A stretch of 49,813 nt of DNA, taken from assembly GCA_033765345.1 (NCBI GenBank), contig JANRIC010000080.1, positions 1 through 49,813 of the forward strand, in the 5' to 3' direction. Numbering within the stretch: position 1 is the stretch's first letter; every line of letters begins with the position of its first letter. Below the pieces are notes generated by a model, which saw only the letters and a program-made list of their open reading frames with translations, ran no database searches and was not told the origin of the DNA. The position numbers and the translations under genes are program-made. This document shows, piece by piece, positions 1 through 7,280 of the stretch. The stretch comes from JANRIC01 sp033765345. Its GTDB lineage: Bacteria; Bacteroidota; Bacteroidia; Cytophagales; Microscillaceae.

Positions 1-16
1 GTTCCTGTAAAATTTT
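1..16 (+). repeat. IS left terminal inverted repeat
   Basis: The sequence gttcctgtaaaatttt matches the reverse complement of 1382-1397 at 15 of 16 positions. It starts at the first base of the window, so the true outer end could extend further left. Confidence 0.85.
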
Positions 17-91
17 AGTATAAGTTTAAAATTTTGCAAATTTATAATTAGATGCGTAAATTTCGTCAAAGTTTAAAATTAAAGACAAACG

Positions 92-289
92 ATGAAAAAA
101 GTAATTATGACAATCCAAGACGAGTTAGGAAATATTGTTTCAGAAAAAGAATATCCATTAGGTACTGACACAGACAACTTGTCAAAAATAGAATCAAGTG
201 TAGAGGGACTACGCAGTAAAATGCTTGTAGATTTAACAAAAGAATTGCTTGAGCTTGAACAATCTGCGCACGAAAAAAAAGTTCATTAA
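92..289 (+). CDS. IS orfA, small upstream transposase frame
   Basis: This 65-aa frame runs from an ATG 92 bp into the insertion sequence to a TAA five bases before the orfB ATG. It is charged and probably helical toward its C-terminus (leucine/glutamate-rich, residues about 38-60). It has no catalytic motif of its own. In two-frame insertion sequences such a product supplies the N-terminal part of the transposase. Here an A8 run covering its last lysine codons sits where a -1 shift would continue into orfB, so the functional product is probably a fusion of about 425 aa. Whether the short form is made separately is unknown. Confidence 0.65.
   Translation: MKKVIMTIQDELGNIVSEKEYPLGTDTDNLSKIESSVEGLRSKMLVDLTKELLELEQSAHEKKVH
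273..281 (+). promoter_or_regulatory. Candidate -1 programmed frameshift site (A8G)
   Basis: Eight adenines followed by G cover the last AAA-AAA codons of orfA. A -1 slip moves the ribosome into the orfB frame, which is open from here (AGT TCA TTA AGC AAA ATG), so an orfA-orfB fusion results. This is the arrangement used by several two-frame insertion sequences. No experimental support is visible; a sequencing indel in the homopolymer is the alternative. Confidence 0.6.
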
Positions 290-294
290 GCAAA

Positions 295-1368
295 ATGGGC
301 TATCAAAAAGTCTATTTGAAGACCATCAATGGCTTTTTTGACTTTGATATGCGCCGTTATAAAACAGATTCGGGTTTGAAAACGTGGTTGGATTTGACCC
401 AGGTTTATAGCTTAGGCAGGGGCTATGAAAGCCCTCTTTTGCAGGCATATTACTTGGAGTGGAGCAAATATCTCAGCTATGAGAAGGTTTCGGATTTATT
501 GGAAACACGCATAGGCAATGGTCGCCTGAGCGACCAACATATATTTAATAAGGTATCTGCCTATGCTGCGGAAATAGCGACTTTCCAATCCAGCCAAATA
601 AAATCTTGGGAAGATGCACAAATTAGCGAAATAATGGGGGAATCAGTGGATATTTATGAGGAAAAGAGTAAAGAAGTATTATTTTATTCGGATGGTGTAG
701 GTGTTGGTGAGCAAAAACAAAAACGAGATAAAATAGCCAAAGAGGGTAAAGAACGTACAAACATCAATATCATGATGCTTCAAATACCTTCCAAAACGGC
801 TACGGCTACTTTTGAAACCATGATAGCAGGCGAAGGCATAGATGAAGTGAAATTAGCAAAATCTGTGCTGCATACGCATTATCAAGGGCTTAGTTCGCTT
901 CCAGTTGTGTGCATCAGTGATGGAGCTACCTGCCTCAAAAATCAAAATAAGGCTATTTTTGGGCAAAATGTGCGGCATATTTTAGATTGGTATCATTTAT
1001 CAGCTAAAATTAAGCAATTGATGAGTCAAATAGCCTCTAACAAAGCCATCAAGGAGGAGATGATAGCCTTGCTTTTGAACTACTTATGGCAAGGTAAAAC
1101 CATCACAGCCCTGATTGCACTCAAATTTTTAGTACCCAAAAACAAAGTAAAGCATCAAGAACTGATAGGCTATTTAGAAAAAAATGAGGCATATATCATT
1201 GATTATGAGCGAAGGCAAAAAGCAGGCAAATCCATCGGAAGTGGGAGAATGGAAAAACAAAATGATCTGATAGTAGCTAAAAGACAAAAAAGAAAAGGCA
1301 TGGCTTGGTCTGCAAAAGGTGCAAGAAATCTTGCCATTGTTACGGCTTACCATAAATATAGTGCCTAA
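295..1368 (+). CDS. DDE transposase (orfB), ISKra4/ISLre2-like
   Basis: This 357-aa protein is the catalytic part of the transposase. Three acidic positions fit a DDE triad: the aspartate in FYSDGVGVGE, the aspartate in CISDGATC, and the glutamate in GSGRMEKQND near the C-terminus. The DWYH motif (HILDWYHLSAK) before the last acidic residue and the final block (KRQKRKGMAWSAKGARN) are typical of ISKra4- and ISLre2-type enzymes. The frame is intact and sits inside matched terminal repeats, so the element may be active. Translation could start at the internal ATG, but the frame is open back into orfA and frameshift fusion is more likely. Family level is fairly sure; the subgroup is inferred. Confidence 0.8.
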   Translation: MGYQKVYLKTINGFFDFDMRRYKTDSGLKTWLDLTQVYSLGRGYESPLLQAYYLEWSKYLSYEKVSDLLETRIGNGRLSDQHIFNKVSAYAAEIATFQSSQIKSWEDAQISEIMGESVDIYEEKSKEVLFYSDGVGVGEQKQKRDKIAKEGKERTNINIMMLQIPSKTATATFETMIAGEGIDEVKLAKSVLHTHYQGLSSLPVVCISDGATCLKNQNKAIFGQNVRHILDWYHLSAKIKQLMSQIASNKAIKEEMIALLLNYLWQGKTITALIALKFLVPKNKVKHQELIGYLEKNEAYIIDYERRQKAGKSIGSGRMEKQNDLIVAKRQKRKGMAWSAKGARNLAIVTAYHKYSA

Positions 1369-1381
1369 ATTGATTCATACG

Positions 1382-1397
1382 AAAATTTTACAGAAAC
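1382..1397 (-). repeat. IS right terminal inverted repeat
   Basis: Its reverse complement is gtttctgtaaaatttt, one mismatch from bases 1-16. It lies 13 bp after the orfB stop codon, the usual tight packing of an insertion sequence. Confidence 0.85.
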
Positions 1398-1400
1398 TAA

Positions 1401-1426
1401 AAATATAAAGTTAAAACTTTATATTT
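1401..1426 (-). terminator. Terminator of the DUF262/ATPase operon
   Basis: An 11-bp perfect stem with a 4-nt loop lies directly against the stop codon of the 283-aa gene and is followed on the minus strand by a T-rich run. It is AT-rich, so terminator strength is uncertain. Confidence 0.55.
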
Positions 1427-2278
1427 TTATTGATTTTCCTCCCACATTTTTTTTAGTTTTTTTCTAATTTCGTCGGAGATGTAACTTAGATTACCATCAA
1501 TAGATTTTGTATCAGTTATATTTTCAAGATGATAACCATGATACACTCCGGGGCTTTCCTGGATAAATTCAATGATTAGTTTCTTTTCTTTATCAAAATT
1601 ATGGCATTTTTTGGAATTTTCTTCTTGCTGGATTGCGTCTAAAAGTAATTCTTGAGCATTTTCAAAAGAACATAATAATCTACTCACTTGGCTTCCTTTT
1701 TGAATTCTTGGCATCGGAACGTTGTCGTGTTTGGGATTATGCTTAAAAATTCTTTGAGCTGTAAAAGCCTTCAGCCATCTTTCTAGAGAAACTTTATCAA
1801 GGCAATCAATTTGAGTGATTTCAGACCAATATGATTTTTTAGGATACTTACTGAGATGATCTCTAATAATATAAACAGTATCCTTACTTTGGATACAGCA
1901 CCTCAGCAAAACACAAGGTTCTCCATAGGCAATTTGTCTTTCGGCAATTTCTGCATATACATCATTTACTTTTTTAGCTTGTTCGTAGAATTGCCATTGG
2001 TAGTATTGAATATCGGTTTGTGTTTTAGAAAGACTGTGTAATTCCCAAGGCTCAAAACTTTGAATAGCTGGGCTGAGGACGCTAATATCCTCTGTAAAAA
2101 GGTCGAGTATTTCTTGATCAGAAAAATCTTCAAAGGCTTTTTTACTTAAAAAAGGTTGGATATTTGGATTATCTCGAATTTTTTCAATTGCCTCAATTAA
2201 ATCTGACAGAGCTTTATTGGAAATTATTCTTTGGAGGCAATCCAGATCAATTTCAAAAAAAATATTTATTTTACTCAT
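1427..2278 (-). CDS. Unrecognised 283-aa protein, third gene of a DUF262/DUF3696 operon
   Basis: I do not recognise this family. It is a soluble, charged protein with no signal peptide or membrane segment. The N-terminal half (residues 1-110) is acidic and helical in composition. Residues about 170-260 hold conserved-looking features: FKHNPKHDNVPMP, a serine/cysteine-containing SRLLCSFENA, and SPGVYHGYHLEN. The histidines there could be catalytic, but this is a guess. Its start overlaps the stop of the ATPase gene by 4 nt (ATGA), so translational coupling is likely. A hairpin directly follows its stop, making it the last gene of a three-gene operon. By position it may be the effector of a defence module. 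Confidence 0.75.
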   Translation of the reverse strand: MSKINIFFEIDLDCLQRIISNKALSDLIEAIEKIRDNPNIQPFLSKKAFEDFSDQEILDLFTEDISVLSPAIQSFEPWELHSLSKTQTDIQYYQWQFYEQAKKVNDVYAEIAERQIAYGEPCVLLRCCIQSKDTVYIIRDHLSKYPKKSYWSEITQIDCLDKVSLERWLKAFTAQRIFKHNPKHDNVPMPRIQKGSQVSRLLCSFENAQELLLDAIQQEENSKKCHNFDKEKKLIIEFIQESPGVYHGYHLENITDTKSIDGNLSYISDEIRKKLKKMWEENQ

Positions 2279-3462
2279 TGTAGCATTCTTTTAAGATCAA
2301 TATTAAACTGATCAAAAAATCCTTGGGGGGCATTTTTAATTCTGCCGGTCTCGCTAAGGGCTATGGGTGTTGGTTCGGCTGTTTTAGGGTTATTTTTACT
2401 TTTCTCGAAATAATACATTTTAACCAGTTCATTAGAAATTCCTTGAAGAGAATCTTTAGAATTTTCGTAAGTAGCAACCATTATTCCATGAATAATATGG
2501 TCACTGTGAGTCTCAATAAAAATCTGTCTGCCTGAAGCAGCACATTTGGCTATCAATTCCGTCATTTTGGACTGACCAGCAGGATGAAGATGGGATTCCG
2601 GGTTTTCTATGATCAACATGCCTCCTTCTTCAACAGTTAAAAGTGCAATTATTACAGGTAAAACATAGGTCAGACCGAAGCCTACATTTGTTGGTTTGAA
2701 ACTATCGTTATCATCAATATTAAATTCTCCCTTTACCTTATCTATATCCAGAAGATATTCTGTCCTCATCCTGGTATTTGGGGTAATATCACTTAGCCAG
2801 TAGGATACCTGTTCCAGCAAGTTTTCTCTACCTTTGGTTGTTTTAGGATGATGTACAGCAGTATTTTTTACAGATGCTTTCTGATACGTGTCGAGATAAT
2901 GAAGGGCATACTGACCGAATTTACCTAAATTTCGCTGTTCAATATACCCAAAATTAGTGTCATTGAATTCTTTTGGTCCGATTCGTTCAGCATAGAGATA
3001 TTGAAAAAAACCGTCATGCTTAAATAAACTTTCTTCAAATATTTTTGCTGAAAAACTGCTTAAAGTTGTATTTTTTCTCAAAAGTGGGTTTCTTCTCAAC
3101 TGTATTAATTGATCGGGATTGGAATCATCTTCTTTTCTCAGATAATCAAAGAAAAATTTAGCAGACTTTTCAAGCTCGGTTTCCAATTCAAAACTAATTG
3201 GATTGTCTCTTTCTTCCACTTCTTTAGACAGTGCATCATTACCTGTTCCAATCTCTGTAAGACTTTCTCCTTCATTAACACGGAGCAAAAGTCCTTTATC
3301 TGGTAATGCTTTTGCCAGGTAAGATTGCCTCAATAACAACAAAGCCTGAACAACAGAGGACTTGCCCATGCCATTAAGTCCAGAGAGTATATTCAAATTA
3401 GAAAGCTCAAGGGAAATATTTTTGAGAATTTTAAAATTTTGTATTCGTAAATTTTTAAGCAT
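2275..3462 (-). CDS. AAA family ATPase, DUF3696/OLD-like (SMC-type)
   Basis: This 395-aa ABC/SMC-type ATPase opens with the RecF/OLD-style LRIQNFKILKNISLEL strand. Walker A is GLNGMGKSS (about residues 29-37). The C-terminal half holds GFGLTYVLPVI followed by Walker B and switch (GMLIIENPESHLHP) and the H-loop (FIETHSDHIIHG). The GFGLTYVLP and ENPESHLHP blocks are typical of proteins with a C-terminal DUF3696 domain. No TOPRIM nuclease domain is visible, so it is an ATPase without a fused nuclease. Its start abuts the DUF262 stop exactly (TAA then ATG) and its stop overlaps the next gene. ATPases of this type drive many anti-phage systems, usually as sensor or motor; the target here is unknown. 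Confidence 0.88.
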   Translation of the reverse strand: MLKNLRIQNFKILKNISLELSNLNILSGLNGMGKSSVVQALLLLRQSYLAKALPDKGLLLRVNEGESLTEIGTGNDALSKEVEERDNPISFELETELEKSAKFFFDYLRKEDDSNPDQLIQLRRNPLLRKNTTLSSFSAKIFEESLFKHDGFFQYLYAERIGPKEFNDTNFGYIEQRNLGKFGQYALHYLDTYQKASVKNTAVHHPKTTKGRENLLEQVSYWLSDITPNTRMRTEYLLDIDKVKGEFNIDDNDSFKPTNVGFGLTYVLPVIIALLTVEEGGMLIIENPESHLHPAGQSKMTELIAKCAASGRQIFIETHSDHIIHGIMVATYENSKDSLQGISNELVKMYYFEKSKNNPKTAEPTPIALSETGRIKNAPQGFFDQFNIDLKRMLQ

Positions 3463-5133
3463 TTATTCTTTCCAAGGTTTTACATTAAAATTCAAATCTT
3501 TAAGTAACTTGTAAATCTTTTGAAAACGTGTTTCTACATTTCTAGTATCCGTGAAAGCACCACTAATACTATCATCGAAATCTTTTTGATTCAAAAGTGA
3601 AATAAATTCATCAATTATGCTTGTTTTTAGTTGAATAATTTTTTCTCCTTCTTCAATATTTAATTGTGTAAGATAAAAAGTCCAAACTTCATACAAAGCT
3701 GTATTGAACTGAATTTTACCCCTAGAAATAGATTTACTAAAACTGTGTTCCCCAAATAGCTTATCGTTAATCTTGAGAGATTTTATGTATTTGTCTTCCA
3801 AACCCTTCAATTCTTGTTCGTTAGTTTGGTTAATTTTTTTCATAGCTTTATCCAAAAATATACTAATATTACCCTTGTAATCATCAGCATTCAAGACTTG
3901 AAAAGCCAAAAAACGAAGAACTATTTCTCTATTCTTCATCCTCTTAGGGTTTATATTTACGACTTTTTTAAATATTTCAGAATCTGCCAAGTCTTTCAAA
4001 TACTTAGGTGCTTCTCCTTTTTGATTGAGTGCATTTCGAATTTCTTGAGGATTAAGCTTCAGCCCTCCGGTATTAATTCTATGAAAAATGCTATATTTCA
4101 CTTCTTCAGGAGTTCCCGGTTGTATTAAGTATACAGTTACTTGAAATTCGTTGAGCCTACGCTTCATGCTACCAGGTAATTCATTGAAATCTTTATTGTT
4201 ATATTCTTTTAATACTTTCAGTCCATCTAAAATTAATCTATCTGAATATTCCTCAGAACTTTGGTCAGCGTAGATAACAAATTTTTGTAAAGTTGCCAAC
4301 CTTTGTAAACCGTCCACAACCAGCCATTTATCGTCGTCGGATGCATCAAAATAAAAAACAGGTAGTGGCAAGCGTAATAGTATAGATTCTATCAATCGGC
4401 TCATAATCTTTCTCGACCAGAGTTCTGCATTGCGTTGGAAATCAGGATTTAGATCAATATTGCTGTATTTTATTCTGTTAATTATGCTGTCTAAACTTCT
4501 CGGTTCATTGGTTATTTTAACATCCTGAGGCTCAAATTCATAATCTGAGACATCATCGTCTTCAACTTCTATCTCCCGTTCTTGAATTTCACTGGGCGTC
4601 ATTTTAAAGTTAATAGACTTTAGTATATCATTTCGGTATTGGTGATCTATGATTGCATTATAAAAATGAATACTGTGTATATTTCTTTTAGCTTTGGGGT
4701 TTTTATTAAGTTCCTTATTAATTTGATCGTACCAAACTTTTTGTAAGTCTGACTTCTTATCTAAATCTAATTTAATAAAATCAAAGCCTACCAAGACAGA
4801 TTGGTCTTGAGTACTTTTTGTTTGTTTACTTACTTTGGATAGAGTTTCTAAAAAATTTGGATGACTTTGATAATTTTCTCTGTAAGAATATGGAAGTAAT
4901 AAGGCTAAATGTAGTCCAAGTGTATTTCTCTTGGTTAAAAGTATAGTTTTCTTACCGATAACAAGTGAAAGAGATAAGCTGCCTGATTCGGGGATAGAGA
5001 ATTGAATACGTCTATCTGAGAAATTTAAATTAAAATAATCAAGTACAGTTTCGACAATTTTAAAAAATTTTTCAGATTCTTCTCGTTTACTGAATATTTC
5101 TAATTGTTTAAAAAAAATTTCCTCTTCACTCAT
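3463..5133 (-). CDS. DUF262 domain protein (ParB/GmrS-like fold)
   Basis: This 556-aa protein is the first gene of the operon. An N-terminal region of about 200 residues has no recognised domain and ends in an acidic linker (EVEDDDVSDYEFEP). The DUF262 core follows: NPDFQRNAELWS, then VVDGLQRLATL (the family's DGQQR motif with the first Gln replaced by Leu), then FHRINTGGLKLNPQEIRNAL. DUF262 domains occur in GmrSD type IV restriction enzymes, where they bind and hydrolyse nucleotides, and in other defence proteins. No DUF1524 HNH domain is present, so it is not a full GmrSD. The C-terminal 150 residues are helical and unassigned. The ATG start is followed by acidic SEEE. Confidence 0.88.
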   Translation of the reverse strand: MSEEEIFFKQLEIFSKREESEKFFKIVETVLDYFNLNFSDRRIQFSIPESGSLSLSLVIGKKTILLTKRNTLGLHLALLLPYSYRENYQSHPNFLETLSKVSKQTKSTQDQSVLVGFDFIKLDLDKKSDLQKVWYDQINKELNKNPKAKRNIHSIHFYNAIIDHQYRNDILKSINFKMTPSEIQEREIEVEDDDVSDYEFEPQDVKITNEPRSLDSIINRIKYSNIDLNPDFQRNAELWSRKIMSRLIESILLRLPLPVFYFDASDDDKWLVVDGLQRLATLQKFVIYADQSSEEYSDRLILDGLKVLKEYNNKDFNELPGSMKRRLNEFQVTVYLIQPGTPEEVKYSIFHRINTGGLKLNPQEIRNALNQKGEAPKYLKDLADSEIFKKVVNINPKRMKNREIVLRFLAFQVLNADDYKGNISIFLDKAMKKINQTNEQELKGLEDKYIKSLKINDKLFGEHSFSKSISRGKIQFNTALYEVWTFYLTQLNIEEGEKIIQLKTSIIDEFISLLNQKDFDDSISGAFTDTRNVETRFQKIYKLLKDLNFNVKPWKE

Positions 5134-5230
5134 GCACAGAATAGATTTATAATAATATTTTTTGACTTAACTCAAAGTTAATGTAATTCTTGCTTCTTTC
5201 AAATAAGCAAGTGAGGAGAGCTAATTTTCT

Positions 5231-5680
5231 TTAAACAATCTCTTTTGACTCAAAATTCCTCGTGATCTGCTCCAAGATTTTAAGAAACGCTTCATAATCC
5301 GGTTCATGAAGTCCTTCCCAGCCTTTTTGTCGAAGCTCGAGTACAGTAGGCAGGGCATCTTCTACGGTTTTTCGGCCTTCTGGTGTGATGAATACCTTGT
5401 ATCGGCGTCGGTCGTGATGCAAGCGTTCGCGGAGGGTCAAGTTTTTTTTACACAAAAGATCAATAATCCTTGAAACGGTCGTAGCATCTTTATAACTCCC
5501 TTCGGCCAGTTCTATTTGAGACTGCCCGTCCTGGTCATAAAGACTTGAGAGGATCACCCACTGCTCAGTAGTTAGGTCAATGCCTGCCTCTCGAAAGGCT
5601 TTGTGATAAGCCATTTTGATAATTTTGATAGTTCTGTCCAGATAGGCACCGAAATTTTTGGTATCCTGATAATCCAACAT
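5231..5680 (-). CDS. MarR family transcriptional regulator
   Basis: This 149-aa winged-helix regulator has the MarR pattern. A helical N-terminus for dimerisation comes first, then the recognition region (LTTEQWVILSSLYDQDGQSQIELAEGS and DATTVSRIIDLL), then the charged wing (ERLHHDRRRYKVFITPEGRK). It binds palindromic operators as a dimer and usually represses its own gene or an adjacent efflux or stress gene. It lies between eno and the DUF262 operon, all on the minus strand, and its own target is not apparent. An AT-rich 14-bp palindrome just upstream (about 5717-5734) could be an autoregulatory site. Ligand unknown. Confidence 0.9.
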   Translation of the reverse strand: MLDYQDTKNFGAYLDRTIKIIKMAYHKAFREAGIDLTTEQWVILSSLYDQDGQSQIELAEGSYKDATTVSRIIDLLCKKNLTLRERLHHDRRRYKVFITPEGRKTVEDALPTVLELRQKGWEGLHEPDYEAFLKILEQITRNFESKEIV

Positions 5681-5792
5681 AAGATTGTGATCAATTAAAT
5701 CGGGTATAAATTCAAATATATTTAAAAATATCTAATCATCAGGCTTTTAGAATCAAGGAATTCTTAATAAAAACGGCATTTATAAAAAAAAC

Positions 5793-5824
5793 CTCGATAA
5801 GCATCATTCAGGGTACTTATCGAG
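5793..5824 (-). terminator. Intrinsic terminator of eno
   Basis: A perfect 9-bp stem (CTCGATAAG / CTTATCGAG) with a 14-nt loop is followed on the minus strand by GG and a run of eight T. It lies about 55 bp after the eno stop codon, a convincing rho-independent terminator. Confidence 0.85.
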
Positions 5825-5879
5825 AGTTTTGTATCTTTTTTAGATGATTTTTATCCAAAGAGGCACTACTTTCGGGGAA

Positions 5880-7154
5880 TTAAAAATTAATTCCCGGATA
5901 GTAACCTACTTCGCCCAATTCTTCCTCAATACGAATCAATTGATTGTATTTGGCCATACGGTCTGAGCGTGAAGCAGAGCCGGTTTTGATTTGTCCGGTA
6001 TTCAGGGCTACGGCCAGGTCGGCGATGGTGCTGTCTTCGGTTTCGCCGGATCGGTGCGACATGACACTCTTGTATTTATTTCTTTTGGCTAGATTTACGG
6101 CATTGATTGTTTCGGTGAGCGTTCCGATTTGGTTTACCTTGATCAAGATAGAGTTGGCTACTCCCTGATCGATACCTTTTTGCAGGCGTTCTACATTGGT
6201 TACGAACAAGTCATCGCCTACCAATTGTACTTGATCGCCGATCGTAGCAGTGAGTTCTTTCCAGCCATCCCAGTCGTCTTCCTGCATTCCATCTTCAATA
6301 GACAGGATAGGATATTTATTGACCCAATCTTTCCAGTAGCCTACCATTTCGGAGGAGGTCAGTTGGTCGCCAGTAGATTCAAAGATGTATAGTTTTTTCT
6401 CTTCGTCATAAAACTCTGAGCTGGCAGCATCCATGGCTATAAATACGTCTTCACCAGGTCTAAAACCTGCTTTCTCGATAGCCTGTAATACTACCTCGAT
6501 GGCTTCTACATTGGAGCTGAGGTTAGGAGCAAAACCACCTTCATCACCCACATTGGTAGAGTGTTTTTGGTTTTTAAGAACAGCCTTGAGGTGATGGAAA
6601 ATTTGAGTACCCATTCTGAGCCCTTCGGAGAAAGAAGCTGCTTTGACGGGCATCACCATAAATTCTTGAAAGTCAATGGCATTATCAGCGTGTGAGCCTC
6701 CATTGAGGATATTCATCATGGGTACGGGTAGTGTATTGGCATTGACCCCACCGATATAGCGGAAAAGAGATTGCCCACAAGCATCTGCGGCGGCTTTGGC
6801 TACGGCAAGAGATACACCCAAAATCGCATTGGCACCGAATTTAGATTTGTTGGGAGTTCCATCCAATTGGAGCATCATTCGGTCGATGAGGTTTTGATCG
6901 AATACTGAAAAACCACACAGTTCAGAGGCGATCACCTGATTGACATTTTCTACGGCTTTCAGTACGCCTTTTCCCATAAAAAGGTCTTTATCATTATCTC
7001 TGAGTTCTACGGCTTCGTGTTTTCCGGTAGAGGCACCGGAGGGCACAGCAGCACGACCGAAGAAGCCATCTTCAGTGTATACATCAACCTCGACCGTAGG
7101 ATTGCCCCGTGAATCAAGGATTTGACGGGCGAAAATTTTATCAATTATGCTCAT
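5880..7154 (-). CDS. eno: Enolase (phosphopyruvate hydratase)
   Basis: This 424-aa protein interconverts 2-phosphoglycerate and phosphoenolpyruvate in glycolysis and gluconeogenesis, in the cytoplasm. It matches full family length. The N-terminal domain begins ARQILDSRGNPTVEVDV. The barrel carries GDEGGFAP with its catalytic glutamates, the Mg ligands in SIEDGMQEDDWDGW and VGDDLFVTN, the catalytic lysine in ILIKVNQIGT, and the signature SHRSGETEDS. The C-terminus ends in the usual NQLIRIEEELG. It is apparently monocistronic, with a strong terminator downstream and a possible -7 element (TAACTTTG on the minus strand, 7208-7215) about 55 bp upstream of the start. Confidence 0.99.
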   Translation of the reverse strand: MSIIDKIFARQILDSRGNPTVEVDVYTEDGFFGRAAVPSGASTGKHEAVELRDNDKDLFMGKGVLKAVENVNQVIASELCGFSVFDQNLIDRMMLQLDGTPNKSKFGANAILGVSLAVAKAAADACGQSLFRYIGGVNANTLPVPMMNILNGGSHADNAIDFQEFMVMPVKAASFSEGLRMGTQIFHHLKAVLKNQKHSTNVGDEGGFAPNLSSNVEAIEVVLQAIEKAGFRPGEDVFIAMDAASSEFYDEEKKLYIFESTGDQLTSSEMVGYWKDWVNKYPILSIEDGMQEDDWDGWKELTATIGDQVQLVGDDLFVTNVERLQKGIDQGVANSILIKVNQIGTLTETINAVNLAKRNKYKSVMSHRSGETEDSTIADLAVALNTGQIKTGSASRSDRMAKYNQLIRIEEELGEVGYYPGINF

Positions 7155-7280
7155 AGTTCAGAAAAAATTTAATTTTTAATAATTAGGGATGCATATACTA
7201 TCAGCCCCAAAGTTAAACAGTTTTTTGGTATATATTTGATTTTGATAAAAATCCTGCAAATCTCTCCCTGGAGGGATTTA

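Larger units (their letters stand above)
1..1397 (+). mobile_element. Complete insertion sequence, ISKra4-like (ISMich2-type organisation)
   Basis: A 1,397-bp unit is bounded by 16-bp terminal inverted repeats that differ at one position (1-16 and 1382-1397). It carries two plus-strand frames, a 65-aa orfA and a 357-aa transposase orfB, with an A8 run at the end of orfA. DDE-type motifs and the two-frame organisation suggest the ISMich2 group of the ISKra4 family; ISLre2-type is the main alternative. No target duplication can be assessed because the left end is the window edge. The right end lies 4 bp from the terminator hairpin of the neighbouring operon. Confidence 0.8.

Noticed and set aside
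3463..5133. GmrSD type IV restriction enzyme
   Set aside because: The DUF262 (GmrS) part is present but no DUF1524 HNH nuclease domain is fused or adjacent.
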